NCBI GenBank assembly: GCA_910579955.1
Contig: CAJTWE010000006.1
Span: 1-64,000, forward strand
DNA: 64,000 nt
Direction of reading: 5' to 3'
Origin: an uncultured Ruminococcus sp.
Lineage (GTDB): Bacteria > Bacillota > Clostridia > Oscillospirales > Ruminococcaceae
Shown here: positions 49,299 to 57,984 of the stretch, in pieces
Numbering within the stretch: position 1 is the first letter of the stretch
Layout: each line of letters starts with the position of its first letter
Translations under genes and position numbers: made by a program
Notes under the pieces: generated by a model
What the model saw: the letters and a program-made list of their open reading frames with translations, nothing else
What the model was told of the DNA's origin: nothing
The model's database searches: none

Positions 49299-50330
49299 TT
49301 ATAACTGATCTGCAATCTGATAAATAAGCTTTTCGCTCTTTTCCCAGCCAAGACATGGGTCTGTAATAGACTTGCCGTATACGCCTTCGCCGATTTTCTG
49401 AGCGCCGTCTTCAATATAGCTTTCAATCATAAAGCCCTTGACGAGTGAGCGTATCTCATTACTATGACGACAGCTGTGGAGTACCTCATTGCATATACGA
49501 ATCTGCTCTAAATATTTCTTTCCGGAGTTTGCATGGTTAGCGTCTACGATAACAGCTTTGTTTGCAAGATTCTTTTTATTATACAGCTCATATAGAGTGA
49601 TAAGATCTTCATAGTGATAGTTTGGAAGTGAACGTCCGTTTGTATCAACATATCCACGGAGAATCGCATGAGAAAGGGGATTGCCCTCAGTGCGTACTTC
49701 CCAGCCACGGTACAAGAATGTGTGTTTAGCCTGAGCTGCAACAATGGAATTCATCATTACAGAAAGGTCGCCGCCTGTTGGATTTTTCATGCCTACAGGG
49801 ATATCAAGTCCGCTTGTAGTAAGTCTGTGCTGCTGGTTTTCAACAGAACGTGCTCCTATAGCTACATATGACAGGATATCAGAGAGATATCTGTAATTTT
49901 CAGGATAAAGCATTTCATCAGCGCATGTAAGACCGGTCATTTCAACCGCCTTTGTATGCAGGTGTCTCATTGCGATGAGACCTTCGAGCATGTCCTCTTT
50001 CTTTTCAGGGTCTGGCTGATGTACCATGCCCTTGTAGCCCTCGCCTGTAGTACGTGGCTTATTTGTATAAATTCTCGGTATCAGTATGAGCTTATCCTCA
50101 ACCTGTTCCTGAACCTTGGCAAGACGGCATATATAATCAAGTACAGAATCTTCTCTATCAGCTGAACACGGGCCGATAATAAGAAGCATTTTGTCAGATT
50201 CACCAGTGAATACCTTTTTGATCTCTTCGTCACGCTTTTCCTTGTTTTTTACAACAGATTCCGGCAGCGCAAATTCCTGTTTAAGATCCTTTGGAATGGG
50301 AAGCTTTCTTATGAAATTCATATTTTTCAT
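49299..50330 (-). CDS. 3-deoxy-7-phosphoheptulonate synthase (class I, AroFGH type)
   Basis: The 343-residue enzyme catalyses the first step of the shikimate pathway. Motifs are LLIIGPCSADRED, IPRIYTNKPRTTGEGYKGM, LTCADEMLYPENYRYL, GARSVENQQHRLTTSGLDIPVGMKNPTGGDL and VIVDANHANSGK, as in the E. coli AroF/G/H class. Two possible promoters lie upstream, and the proximal leader contains a 12-bp inverted repeat next to the RBS. AGAAGGAG precedes the ATG. Confidence 0.95.
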   Translation of the reverse strand: MKNMNFIRKLPIPKDLKQEFALPESVVKNKEKRDEEIKKVFTGESDKMLLIIGPCSADREDSVLDYICRLAKVQEQVEDKLILIPRIYTNKPRTTGEGYKGMVHQPDPEKKEDMLEGLIAMRHLHTKAVEMTGLTCADEMLYPENYRYLSDILSYVAIGARSVENQQHRLTTSGLDIPVGMKNPTGGDLSVMMNSIVAAQAKHTFLYRGWEVRTEGNPLSHAILRGYVDTNGRSLPNYHYEDLITLYELYNKKNLANKAVIVDANHANSGKKYLEQIRICNEVLHSCRHSNEIRSLVKGFMIESYIEDGAQKIGEGVYGKSITDPCLGWEKSEKLIYQIADQL

Positions 50331-50346
50331 TATTTTATCTCCTTCT

Positions 50347-50384
50347 GCACTTTAGCGCTATAAAACTGCAAAGCACTAAAGTGC
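50347..50384 (-). promoter_or_regulatory. Inverted repeat in the DAHP synthase leader
   Basis: GCACTTTAGCGC (50347-50358) and GCACTAAAGTGC (50373-50384) form a 12-bp stem with one G-U pair on the minus-strand transcript, ending 3 nt before AGAAGGAG. It could be a 5' mRNA hairpin or an operator. A TATAAT (50398-50403, minus) lies just upstream, with only a weak -35. Confidence 0.6.
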
Positions 50385-50500
50385 CCCGCATATTTATATT
50401 ATACCTTTTTTGCAATAAATGCAAGTCTTTTTTTGCAACATTCAATAAAAGTTCAGATTTTTGCAAATCTAAATACATACTTGCGAATTTCGTTTTATTT

Positions 50501-50529
50501 ATTTTAGCACATCGTAGGGCAAAAGTCAA
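50501..50529 (-). promoter_or_regulatory. Distal sigma-A promoter of the DAHP synthase gene
   Basis: On the minus strand, TTGACT (50524-50529), a 17-nt spacer and TAAAAT (50501-50506). It would give a leader of about 160 nt. No T-box or other known riboswitch motif is visible in it. The remaining AT-rich sequence up to 50640 holds nothing clear. Confidence 0.7.
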
Positions 50530-50659
50530 TTGTATTTCTGAGGTGAAGAGTGATTTTTTTATTATTATAACGCAAAATAAACGCATAGCCAACGCTTTAT
50601 ATAACTTATTTTTTGCGCTGTATTGTAATATAATAAAAAATTGAAGGAGGATGAGCCGA

Positions 50660-50965
50660 GTGGATATTGCCAAGCGTCTTAAAGAGATTAGAAAATCTAA
50701 GAATATAAGTGTATACAAGCTTTCGCAATTATCAAGTGTATCTGAAACTCATATACGAGATTTAGAACGTGGGGATCGCAATCCTTCATTTGATACATTG
50801 AGCAAATTGGTAAAGCCATTGGGACTTTCTCTTTCTGATCTTCTTAAAGAAACAGAAGATGTATCGTATCTGAGTAATGAGGAAAAGGAGCTTGTCGAGT
50901 GCTTTCGTATGTTGTCTAAGAATAAAGCCGACGCACTGCTTAATTTTCTGAAAACTCTCGTTTGA
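50660..50965 (+). CDS. XRE-family HTH transcriptional regulator
   Basis: The 101-residue protein has an N-terminal HTH_3/XRE domain (about 2-60; IAKRLKEIRKSKNISVYKLSQLS, then SETHIRDLERGDRNPSFDTL). A short C-terminal helical tail (NEEKELVECFRMLSKNKADALL) is similar to SinR-like regulators. The start is GTG 50660: AAGGAGG ends directly at ATG 50651, leaving no spacer, while GTG is 9 nt away. It is alone and divergent from the DAHP synthase gene; the target is unknown. Confidence 0.9.
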   Translation: MDIAKRLKEIRKSKNISVYKLSQLSSVSETHIRDLERGDRNPSFDTLSKLVKPLGLSLSDLLKETEDVSYLSNEEKELVECFRMLSKNKADALLNFLKTLV

Positions 50966-50989
50966 TTAAATTATCAAAATATATTATTT

Positions 50990-51030
50990 AAGGCTATTGC
51001 ATTACGCTGCAATAGCCTTTTTAGTTATAG
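50990..51030. terminator. Hairpin between the XRE gene and spoIVA
   Basis: AAGGCTATTGCA (50991-51002) pairs with TGCAATAGCCTT (51009-51020), followed by TTTTAG. It probably serves both convergent genes. Confidence 0.8.
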
Positions 51031-51047
51031 TTATTAATATATTAAGT

Positions 51048-52523
51048 TTATAGAATAAAACAAATAAGTCCGCCGCAGCCTTCGTTTATAACACGTTCGA
51101 GTGTTTCCTGTAGCTTCATTCTTGCGCCAATCGGCATTTTTCCAAGCTTGCTGCGAAGTCCTTCGCCTACAAGCTCATGAAGAGATTTTCCAAAAATATT
51201 TGATGTCCATATCTTAGTGCTGTCCTCTTCAAATCCGTCAAGCAAATACATTATAAGCTCTTCGCTCTGCTTTTCTGTACCCACAATAGGACTTACAGCT
51301 GTATTTATAGTAGCCTTCATAAGATGAATTGATGGTGCAGATGCTCTTAATCTTACGCCGTACTTTCCACCTTGCTTTATTATCTCTGGTTCTTCAAGAG
51401 AAAGCTCGGAAAGCTCTGGCATTACAATGCCGTATCCTGTGGACATAGCCTCTTCTAGAGCGGGCGCAAATCGAAGGTATTTTTTCTTCATCTCACAAAG
51501 CTCTGTAAGAATGCTCATAAGCTCTCCGTCTGAATGAAGCTCTAAACCTGTTTTTTCTCCAAGTATAGTATAAAACAGCGACGGTGAAACTGTAACCGAA
51601 ACCTTAGCCGAACCTGTTCCAAGATCAGTATCAATAAATGATACATTTGTTATATGTTCGCAAAGTTCCGGCAGCTTTTCAAAAGCTTTTATGTCACGTA
51701 CAGCACGCATTTCCTTAGCTGTTTGGCGTATTGATGAAAATACTGCCTCACGAAGCCAGTGTGTGCAGTCAAGTCCGCTAAGCCAACCGGCAGTACTTAT
51801 CTGTACCTCCCGAAGCGGAAAGGAATACAGAAGCTCCATTAGTATCTCTTTTATATCTTCGTCGGAAAGATCAGGGCAGCATACCGGAATGACGGCAGCT
51901 TTATATTTTTTTCGTAGCTTTTCTGACAGCTCCTGAGCTGAATTTCCCTTAGGGTCGGTGGAATTCAGAAGAATAACAAAAGGCTTATTTATCTCTCGCA
52001 GCTCATTGACAACACGCTCTTCACATTCCTCATACTGGCTTCGTGGAATATCCGTTATGCTTCCGTCAGTGGTTACTACAATACCTACAGTGGAGTGATC
52101 TGTGATGACCTTCTGAGTGCCGACCTCTGCTGCCATGCCAAATGGGACTGCCTCGTCAAACCACGGAGTTTTCACCATTCGTGGTGCGTTTTCTTCCATA
52201 TAGCCTAAAGCATCCGGCACTATGTAGCCCACACAGTCTACAGCTCTTACTCTAAGATGTACTCTGTCTTTAAGAGTTATCTCAACGGCTTCCTCCGGTA
52301 TAAATTTCGGCTCGGAGGTCTGTATTGTTTTTCCTCCTGCTGATTGAGGCAGCTCCAGAGCAGCACGTTCTTTTCTGCTTTCATCAGATATATTCGGTAT
52401 TACCAGCTTTTTCATAAGCTGTGTTATAAATGTAGATTTTCCTGTGCGTACAGGACCGACAACGCCTATATAAATATCTCCGCCCGTACGTTTTGCAATA
52501 TCCTCATAGAAATCATTCTTCAT
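51048..52523 (-). CDS. spoIVA: Stage IV sporulation protein A (spore-coat ATPase)
   Basis: The 491-residue morphogenetic ATPase polymerises on the forespore to base the coat. The N-terminal P-loop is GVVGPVRTGKSTFITQLMK (about 20-38); further motifs are VRAVDCVGYIVPDALGYMEE, TVGIVVTTDGSITDIPR and ILLNSTDPKG. The C-terminus ends in the short hydrophobic CGGLICFIL-like tail expected for SpoIVA. It is 15 nt downstream of the sipL-like gene on the same strand. Confidence 0.96.
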   Translation of the reverse strand: MKNDFYEDIAKRTGGDIYIGVVGPVRTGKSTFITQLMKKLVIPNISDESRKERAALELPQSAGGKTIQTSEPKFIPEEAVEITLKDRVHLRVRAVDCVGYIVPDALGYMEENAPRMVKTPWFDEAVPFGMAAEVGTQKVITDHSTVGIVVTTDGSITDIPRSQYEECEERVVNELREINKPFVILLNSTDPKGNSAQELSEKLRKKYKAAVIPVCCPDLSDEDIKEILMELLYSFPLREVQISTAGWLSGLDCTHWLREAVFSSIRQTAKEMRAVRDIKAFEKLPELCEHITNVSFIDTDLGTGSAKVSVTVSPSLFYTILGEKTGLELHSDGELMSILTELCEMKKKYLRFAPALEEAMSTGYGIVMPELSELSLEEPEIIKQGGKYGVRLRASAPSIHLMKATINTAVSPIVGTEKQSEELIMYLLDGFEEDSTKIWTSNIFGKSLHELVGEGLRSKLGKMPIGARMKLQETLERVINEGCGGLICFIL

Positions 52524-52538
52524 AAATTACACACCTCC

Positions 52539-54101
52539 TCAATATACAATGGGAATGAGCAGCATTTCCGATTTTGTCAGCACATCCCCTGTAAGACCGT
52601 TTTCTTCCATAATGGCGGAAACCTTTGTACTGCATTTTTTTGCAATATCCCATATATGTTCGCCTGCTGTTCCGTAGTAAAGTCTTAGTGCGCAGTCGCT
52701 GTCGCATGAAGGTGCATTTTCAGGATTCAGATTTATTCCCGTAACTCCTGTAGTATTTGTTACAGGGTATGCCATGCCGCATAGCTTCACGCTGCATTTT
52801 ATAGAAAGACTTCCGTCAGCGCCAAGATGATACGATGAATCCAAAGGTTCTGCCGCAGCAAATACAAGCATTTCATCGGCACGTATGCTTATAGGCAGAA
52901 GTTCTTCGAAAGCTTCCTCACGTTCAAGAAGTGCGGAAGAGCCGTCTGAATTTCCCGTAAGAACGCTTGCACACAGCATGCCGCAAACACGTATCTTTCC
53001 TTGCTGCGCAAGGGGAGTTATGCTTACATTTTTCATATGACAATGCAGGTCATGTATCTGTTCGGGCGCATTTTCTCCGCTGCCTATAGCCGCACTGCAA
53101 GTAAATGTTTCAGAGACAGAAACTGGAGCTGAGGAAATTTTAAGATTTTCGGATTCACAAACGCAGCCGGCTCTTGTGGAATATGCATCTGTTACAATGG
53201 GAACAGTTCTTGATTTGCATGCAGTACACATCAGGCGGACTTCGGCAGTACAGGAAAGTGTACGCATATCGTTGCCGGTTGGTTTTGCTTCAAAGCTTAT
53301 CATTTGAGCGTCTGCTGTCCCTGCAAAGGTCTCGTCTATGCCCTCGAGGTCGATTATCTGACTGTAAGGACATATTGAAAGGTGCATAGACTGCATAGAA
53401 GAATCTTCGCCGCTTCCAGAGCGATAGAGTATATCTGCGATTATTTCTCCACGTAGAACAAGTTTTCCTGCAATAACACTGCACTCTCCCTGAACTGCTC
53501 GTGCACTGCACCTAAGAATATCTTCTACAGGCGGCTTTGATGTGCCAAGGTCAACATCCTCAGAAAGGGTTATATTTCTTGATGTCCTTTTCATTTCAGA
53601 AACTGCTGTAACAGACTTTTGCTGCAATTGAAGTCCTGCATTATCACCGTTGTCAGCGTTTCCTATATCGCATATGACCTCCTGCATACGTTCTGCACTT
53701 ACTCTTGTTCTTATTGAAACAGCTCCACGAACATCCAGGCGGCGTTTCCCTGTAGCACGGCAGTTTTGATAATCTGTTTTTACGTGGAAGTATACAGCTC
53801 TGTCGCAGCCTTCGGGTACATCAGTAGTTTTACTATAGACTGCATTTTGTGAAACGCAGTGAAGCGCAGGACTATCCTCACTGCAATAGATAACACGTAT
53901 AAGTACGCTAAGTTCATAGCTGAGCTTTCCTTCGGACAGTTTGTAATCAGTAACGGAAGCATTAGCCGTACAGCATATCACACGAAAAATCTCAGGATCG
54001 TAATCAGGCAGCACAAGGCTCTGAGTGAAGTCCTGTTCCTGTACTTCGTCAAGGATAATTTCTGTTACCGGTAAACATTCAGTGCAAACTTTGCATTCCA
54101 T
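52539..54101 (-). CDS. SipL-like spore coat morphogenetic protein (DUF3794 + LysM)
   Basis: The 520-residue protein has several DUF3794-type beta-rich repeats (for example ILDEVQEQDFTQSLVLPDYDPEIFRVI near the start) and a C-terminal LysM domain (about 470-520; YGTAGEHIWDIAKKCSTKVSAIMEENGL). C. difficile SipL has this architecture and binds SpoIVA through its LysM domain. The adjacency to spoIVA supports the call. ATG 54101 has AAGGAGG; the longer in-frame start at 54158 has no RBS and would overlap the promoter. Confidence 0.88.
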   Translation of the reverse strand: MECKVCTECLPVTEIILDEVQEQDFTQSLVLPDYDPEIFRVICCTANASVTDYKLSEGKLSYELSVLIRVIYCSEDSPALHCVSQNAVYSKTTDVPEGCDRAVYFHVKTDYQNCRATGKRRLDVRGAVSIRTRVSAERMQEVICDIGNADNGDNAGLQLQQKSVTAVSEMKRTSRNITLSEDVDLGTSKPPVEDILRCSARAVQGECSVIAGKLVLRGEIIADILYRSGSGEDSSMQSMHLSICPYSQIIDLEGIDETFAGTADAQMISFEAKPTGNDMRTLSCTAEVRLMCTACKSRTVPIVTDAYSTRAGCVCESENLKISSAPVSVSETFTCSAAIGSGENAPEQIHDLHCHMKNVSITPLAQQGKIRVCGMLCASVLTGNSDGSSALLEREEAFEELLPISIRADEMLVFAAAEPLDSSYHLGADGSLSIKCSVKLCGMAYPVTNTTGVTGINLNPENAPSCDSDCALRLYYGTAGEHIWDIAKKCSTKVSAIMEENGLTGDVLTKSEMLLIPIVY

Positions 54102-54133
54102 TTGGTTTCCTCCTTGTACATTGCTTTTTGTTA

Positions 54134-54162
54134 AGTATATGCGGCTTTTTGAGGACATAGAC
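54134..54162 (-). promoter_or_regulatory. Candidate sigma-E promoter of the sipL-spoIVA operon
   Basis: On the minus strand, GTCTATGT (54155-54162), a 13-nt spacer and CATATACT (54134-54141), close to the mother-cell sigma-E consensus (GTCATATT and CATACANT). No sigma-A hexamers are seen. This fits early mother-cell expression of SpoIVA in sporulating Firmicutes. Confidence 0.6.
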
Positions 54163-54246
54163 CTGAAATAAATACTCAGGCTTTTTATTATAAAGAGTGA
54201 ACGACTAAAAATCTATTAAAGTTAAGCTGGAAATTTATTTAAATTA

Positions 54247-54275
54247 TTGAAAAACGTGTAGAATTATGTTATAAT
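54247..54275 (+). promoter_or_regulatory. Sigma-A promoter of the 87-residue gene
   Basis: TTGAAA (54247-54252), a 17-nt spacer and TATAAT (54270-54275). Confidence 0.82.
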
Positions 54276-54307
54276 AAGAATAATATTTTTTAAAAGGAGC
54301 GTATACT

Positions 54308-54571
54308 ATGTATATAATTGTAAAAGAAAACGGAATGGCGAAGAGAATAGTAAATACTACTACATCTTCCGCAATCACTATTGATGAGCTTGGAACAGGT
54401 GCAGCTGCAAAATATGTTGTTGCTGCTTATTATGGCGAGGATGCCAAAGGCGCAAGAAAGCAGATCGCCATTGACAAGTTCAGTACATACAGTGAGGCGC
54501 AGCATCTTTTAACTCAAATTTCCACCAGTATTGCAAATGGCGAAAGATCCTGTATTGTAAACAGCAAATAA
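54308..54571 (+). CDS. Small hypothetical protein
   Basis: The 87-residue protein is Ala/Thr/Ile-rich, with MYIIVKENGMAKRIVNTTTSSA, a central YVVAAYYGEDAKGARKQIAID and a C-terminal helix (SEAQHLLTQISTSIANG). No family is recognised. It has a good promoter, AAAAGGAG before the ATG, and a strong terminator 46 nt after the stop, so it is probably a real, independently expressed gene. Confidence 0.68.
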   Translation: MYIIVKENGMAKRIVNTTTSSAITIDELGTGAAAKYVVAAYYGEDAKGARKQIAIDKFSTYSEAQHLLTQISTSIANGERSCIVNSK

Positions 54572-54617
54572 ACTCTTTTGCTGAGCAAAAAATCAAACAA
54601 GCAATTAAACAAGAAAT

Positions 54618-54664
54618 AAACGCAGAAGCAAACGGATTTTCCGCAGCTTCTGCGTTTGCTTTTT
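54618..54664. terminator. Terminator of the 87-residue gene (and of the PH-domain operon)
   Basis: AAACGCAGAAGC (54618-54629) pairs with GCTTCTGCGTTT (54646-54657), with inner CGGATTTTCCG, then GCTTTTTA. Confidence 0.83.
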
Positions 54665-56042
54665 ATTCTGATATCCCACGGAGCACTGCCGTTTGACCGC
54701 CTTTTATGTGTACTATTGCGTTAAAGTAATGATGCTTTCTTGCTGCCGGAGTTCTTGTGATTTTTATAACGGCAATGTTTTCTTTATCTGTGTTTAATGT
54801 AAAAAATGAAAGTCCCTTGCTGTAGCAAAGAGTTATGCTTTTATCATTTTGAGATGCGAATTGTATACGAAATGATATAAGTCTTACCAGCAAAAGAGCT
54901 GCGGCAGGAACAAGAGCTATTCCCGATAATGGAAACAGTATTTCACAAGCATACGGCTTTGTGTATGATATTATAAGCAGCAGTCCGAGAATGATGTTTA
55001 TAACAGTAAACGGCTGCCACAGGAAGCACCACAATGATTTTGAGCTTGAAAAGGCTTTGCTTTTATGCCCTTTAAACAGAACAGAAGAGCGCATTTGCTT
55101 TTCTGATACAATAGGAACGAGAAGTGCTTGACGGTCTTTGGTACATGACGGATATGTTATAAACAGAGATGCTTTTTTAGAAAATCTGCTTAAAATCCCC
55201 TGCTTTAGAATTATGCATTCTATGGACGGCAGATATATGTGAGCTTTTTTCTTTGGAAAAAAACCGGCTGATATCATGATATGGTTTTTGTTTACGCTGG
55301 TGTGAAATCCTGCGCAGCTTAGAAGATTTACAATAAATGATAACATGCGGCAGAGAAGCAGTATTATTAATATAAGTATAATTATCTCAGGAACTGCCCG
55401 AAATACGGAAGCGGCAGCACTGCTCATTTCACTTAGGGCTTTTGCAATATGAAGTTCGGTGAGAATCTCTCCTGCCGCATTTCCTGCTTCAATAAAAAAG
55501 GCGGCTATATACAGTGTACCTGATATGCTGCTTGAAAATAAAAAAGAATATAGAAGTACTGTCCATAAATTTATACTGTAAGAAAAAAGAGGCGGTCTGA
55601 TTTTTTTACAAATGGGTATAAGCTCTGAAATTTCATCACGGTCTTTTGCTTTGAGCCATAGTACCACGCTGCCTGATGCTTTTCCTGCTTTGGTATTTAT
55701 TTTGAAAAGAGAAAGATTTGTTATAAAAGACAGCTTTATGTCAGACTCAGATGCAGCGGTTATTTTATCAAAAGGTATGACTATATGCTTTTGCATGATT
55801 ATTCCATGAGATAATATAAAGCACTCTTTGTTCAGATAAAACCGACACATAAGCCATCTTAGCAGTGCAAGCCCGAAAATGAACAGCATTACTATAATAT
55901 CCATCCACGCACCACGAATCCAGCTTGCAATTGCATCAGGAGAAAACGGTATAAGCGCAAGGGAACGCAGAAGCGGGAATAAAAGCAGCCAGAGGTTCAG
56001 CGCACAGTATCTTAGTATTTTTATGGGGTGTTCACGTTTCAT
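54663..56042 (-). CDS. Bacterial PH-domain membrane protein, YdbT-like
   Basis: The 459-residue protein has transmembrane pairs near 12-30 and 45-65, a bPH2-like beta domain (CFILSHGIIMQKHIVIPFDKITAASES), further hydrophobic pairs (about 170-195, 215-245, 345-385), and repeats of the bPH2 domain. This matches the YdbT type. It overlaps the YdbS-like gene by 11 nt. In B. subtilis the YdbS/YdbT pair is linked to resistance to membrane-active peptides; that role is only inferred here. Confidence 0.78.
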   Translation of the reverse strand: MKREHPIKILRYCALNLWLLLFPLLRSLALIPFSPDAIASWIRGAWMDIIVMLFIFGLALLRWLMCRFYLNKECFILSHGIIMQKHIVIPFDKITAASESDIKLSFITNLSLFKINTKAGKASGSVVLWLKAKDRDEISELIPICKKIRPPLFSYSINLWTVLLYSFLFSSSISGTLYIAAFFIEAGNAAGEILTELHIAKALSEMSSAAASVFRAVPEIIILILIILLLCRMLSFIVNLLSCAGFHTSVNKNHIMISAGFFPKKKAHIYLPSIECIILKQGILSRFSKKASLFITYPSCTKDRQALLVPIVSEKQMRSSVLFKGHKSKAFSSSKSLWCFLWQPFTVINIILGLLLIISYTKPYACEILFPLSGIALVPAAALLLVRLISFRIQFASQNDKSITLCYSKGLSFFTLNTDKENIAVIKITRTPAARKHHYFNAIVHIKGGQTAVLRGISE

Positions 56043-56487
56043 GGCTTTTCTCCTTTTTGCTTGTGATGTTTATATGTACGATATTCATTATTTCTTCTGC
56101 GTCCCCGGTGCTTAGAAACGGCAATATAAGCCTTTTTCCATAAACGCATAATACTGTAAAGTTTATCCCTGTATATTTTGAAAATGGCGTTTTTATTATG
56201 TATGCAAGCTCCAGAACTTCCAGATTTATGCGCCTTTCATTTGATATTATGATACCGCTTTTTAAAATTACTGAATCTTCGTTTATATAAATGCATATTT
56301 TTCTTAGCGACAGAGGAATATATATAAGAAAAACAATGCTTGCAATCAACAGAATTGCTGCTGCAAAATACATGATCTGTTTGCCTAATATCCTTGATGC
56401 TGCTGTAAATATTACAATCGAAACTACAACAGCAAGTAAAGATAGAGTTATGCAGGCACGACGCTGTGGGGTATATTTTTTATTCAT
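56032..56487 (-). CDS. Bacterial PH-domain protein, YdbS-like
   Basis: The 151-residue protein has two N-terminal transmembrane helices (about 14-32 and 37-57) and a bPH2 domain (IYINEDSVILKSGIIISNERRINLEVLELAYII, about 67-100). It is the upstream partner of the YdbT-like protein, with overlapping stop and start codons. The promoter is not clear in 56488-56575. Confidence 0.78.
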   Translation of the reverse strand: MNKKYTPQRRACITLSLLAVVVSIVIFTAASRILGKQIMYFAAAILLIASIVFLIYIPLSLRKICIYINEDSVILKSGIIISNERRINLEVLELAYIIKTPFSKYTGINFTVLCVYGKRLILPFLSTGDAEEIMNIVHINITSKKEKSHET

Positions 56488-56611
56488 ATTTAAGGCACTC
56501 CTTAGTATAATCTTGGTATAATAACAAGTTCTAATACTGCGTTTTTTTGTATAGTCATATTATATACTAAATATAATGCGAAATATGTCGCAGAAAAAGC
56601 GAGGTTATATT

Positions 56612-57898
56612 ATGCTTGAAAGAATAAACAGTTACATATGGAACGCCGGGCTGCTTGTATTGCTTTTGGGAACAGGAATATTTCTCACAGTGAAAACAAA
56701 ATTTTTTCAGCTGCGGCATGCAGGATATATTTTTAGAAGTATAAAGAATTCTCTTAAAAAAGGCGGCTCTTCTCAGTGGAAAATATCTGCGTCGGCTCTT
56801 GCAGCATCTATGGGTACAGGCAATATCGTAGGAGTTACAGCTGCTCTTGCAATGGGAGGAGCAGGGGCGGTTTTTTGGATGCAGGTATCAGCGTTTTTTG
56901 GAATGATGCTTACATATGCAGAAAATGTCCTTGCTATGAAGTTTAGGCGTACCGAAAAGGACGGCAGAATAATAGGAGGAGCAGTAGCTTATTTAAGGTA
57001 TGGCCTTGGAAGCAAAGCTCTTGCATTTGCATATGGCATTTTCTGTATACTTGCCTCTCTTGGTATGGGCAACATGACGCAAAGCAGTGCGGCGGCACAG
57101 GCAATCTCAGGTTCATTTGATATTTCTCCTGTTATCATTGGAATAGTAATTTCTGTATTTTTATTTGCAACAGTTATAGGAGGTATAAAAAGCGTAGGAA
57201 ATGCGGCACAATTTATGCTTCCTTTTGCGGCAGTTAGTTATATGGTTATTGCAATTGCAGTTATCGTGATGAATTTCAGAAATATTCCCAGAGCACTGGG
57301 AGATATCGTCACGGGAGCTTTTGGCATAAGGCAGATAGGTGCAGGCGTTTTTGGCAGTACGGTTTCTGTAGGACTTAGGCACGGAGTTTTCTCTAACGAA
57401 GCAGGTCTCGGAAGCAGTGCGCTTATACATAGCAGCGCAGAGGACAGTGATCCTCATCTACAGGGAATGTGGAGCATTTTTGAGGTGTTTCTTGATACAA
57501 TGGTTTGTTGTACGCTTACTGCGCTTATGGTTCTCACATCGGGTGTGCCAATAGAAATGGGGGCAGTACCTATAGCAGATGCTTTCAGCTGTGTTTTGGG
57601 AAAATGGGGGGGTACTGCCTCATCGGTCATGATAGCTCTGTTTGCGATTTGTACTATGCTCGGATGGTGCTGCTGCGGTGAAATGGCAATGCGGAGCATG
57701 TGCAGAAAAAAGAGCGCTGTTATGACCTATCGTTTGATATTTTGCATATGCGGCGGTCTTGGATGTACCGGTGCATTGTCGGATATGTGGGCGCTTTCCG
57801 ATATAGCAAACGGTCTCATGGCAATTCCAAACCTTTTGGCACTCTTGCTTTTATCAGGATATGTTACTATTCCGCACTATAAGAAGTGTGGAAAATAA
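56612..57898 (+). CDS. Alanine/glycine:cation symporter family protein (AGCS)
   Basis: The 428-residue polytopic transporter has about ten helices and AGCS signatures: GTGIFLTVKTKFFQLRHAGYIF, SALAASMGTGNIVGVTAALAMGGAGAVFWMQV and GVFSNEAGLGSSALIHSSAE. It takes up Ala or Gly with Na+ or H+. ATG 56612 is preceded by GAGG at 7 nt. It is slightly shorter at the C-terminus than typical members (about 450-490). Confidence 0.9.
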   Translation: MLERINSYIWNAGLLVLLLGTGIFLTVKTKFFQLRHAGYIFRSIKNSLKKGGSSQWKISASALAASMGTGNIVGVTAALAMGGAGAVFWMQVSAFFGMMLTYAENVLAMKFRRTEKDGRIIGGAVAYLRYGLGSKALAFAYGIFCILASLGMGNMTQSSAAAQAISGSFDISPVIIGIVISVFLFATVIGGIKSVGNAAQFMLPFAAVSYMVIAIAVIVMNFRNIPRALGDIVTGAFGIRQIGAGVFGSTVSVGLRHGVFSNEAGLGSSALIHSSAEDSDPHLQGMWSIFEVFLDTMVCCTLTALMVLTSGVPIEMGAVPIADAFSCVLGKWGGTASSVMIALFAICTMLGWCCCGEMAMRSMCRKKSAVMTYRLIFCICGGLGCTGALSDMWALSDIANGLMAIPNLLALLLLSGYVTIPHYKKCGK

Positions 57899-57949
57899 TT
57901 GTATATATGTATATAATGATAAAAGGCGCATAAAATTCATAAAGAGTGC

Positions 57950-57978
57950 TTGACATCATTTTTGCTTTTTTGTATAAT
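57950..57978 (+). promoter_or_regulatory. Sigma-A promoter of rnjA
   Basis: TTGACA (57950-57955), a 17-nt spacer and TATAAT (57973-57978). Confidence 0.87.
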
Positions 57979-57984
57979 TATAAG

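Noticed and set aside
50331..50640. T-box or tryptophan-type attenuator in the DAHP synthase leader
   Set aside because: No TGGNACCGCG T-box sequence, leader peptide or terminator/antiterminator pair is visible.
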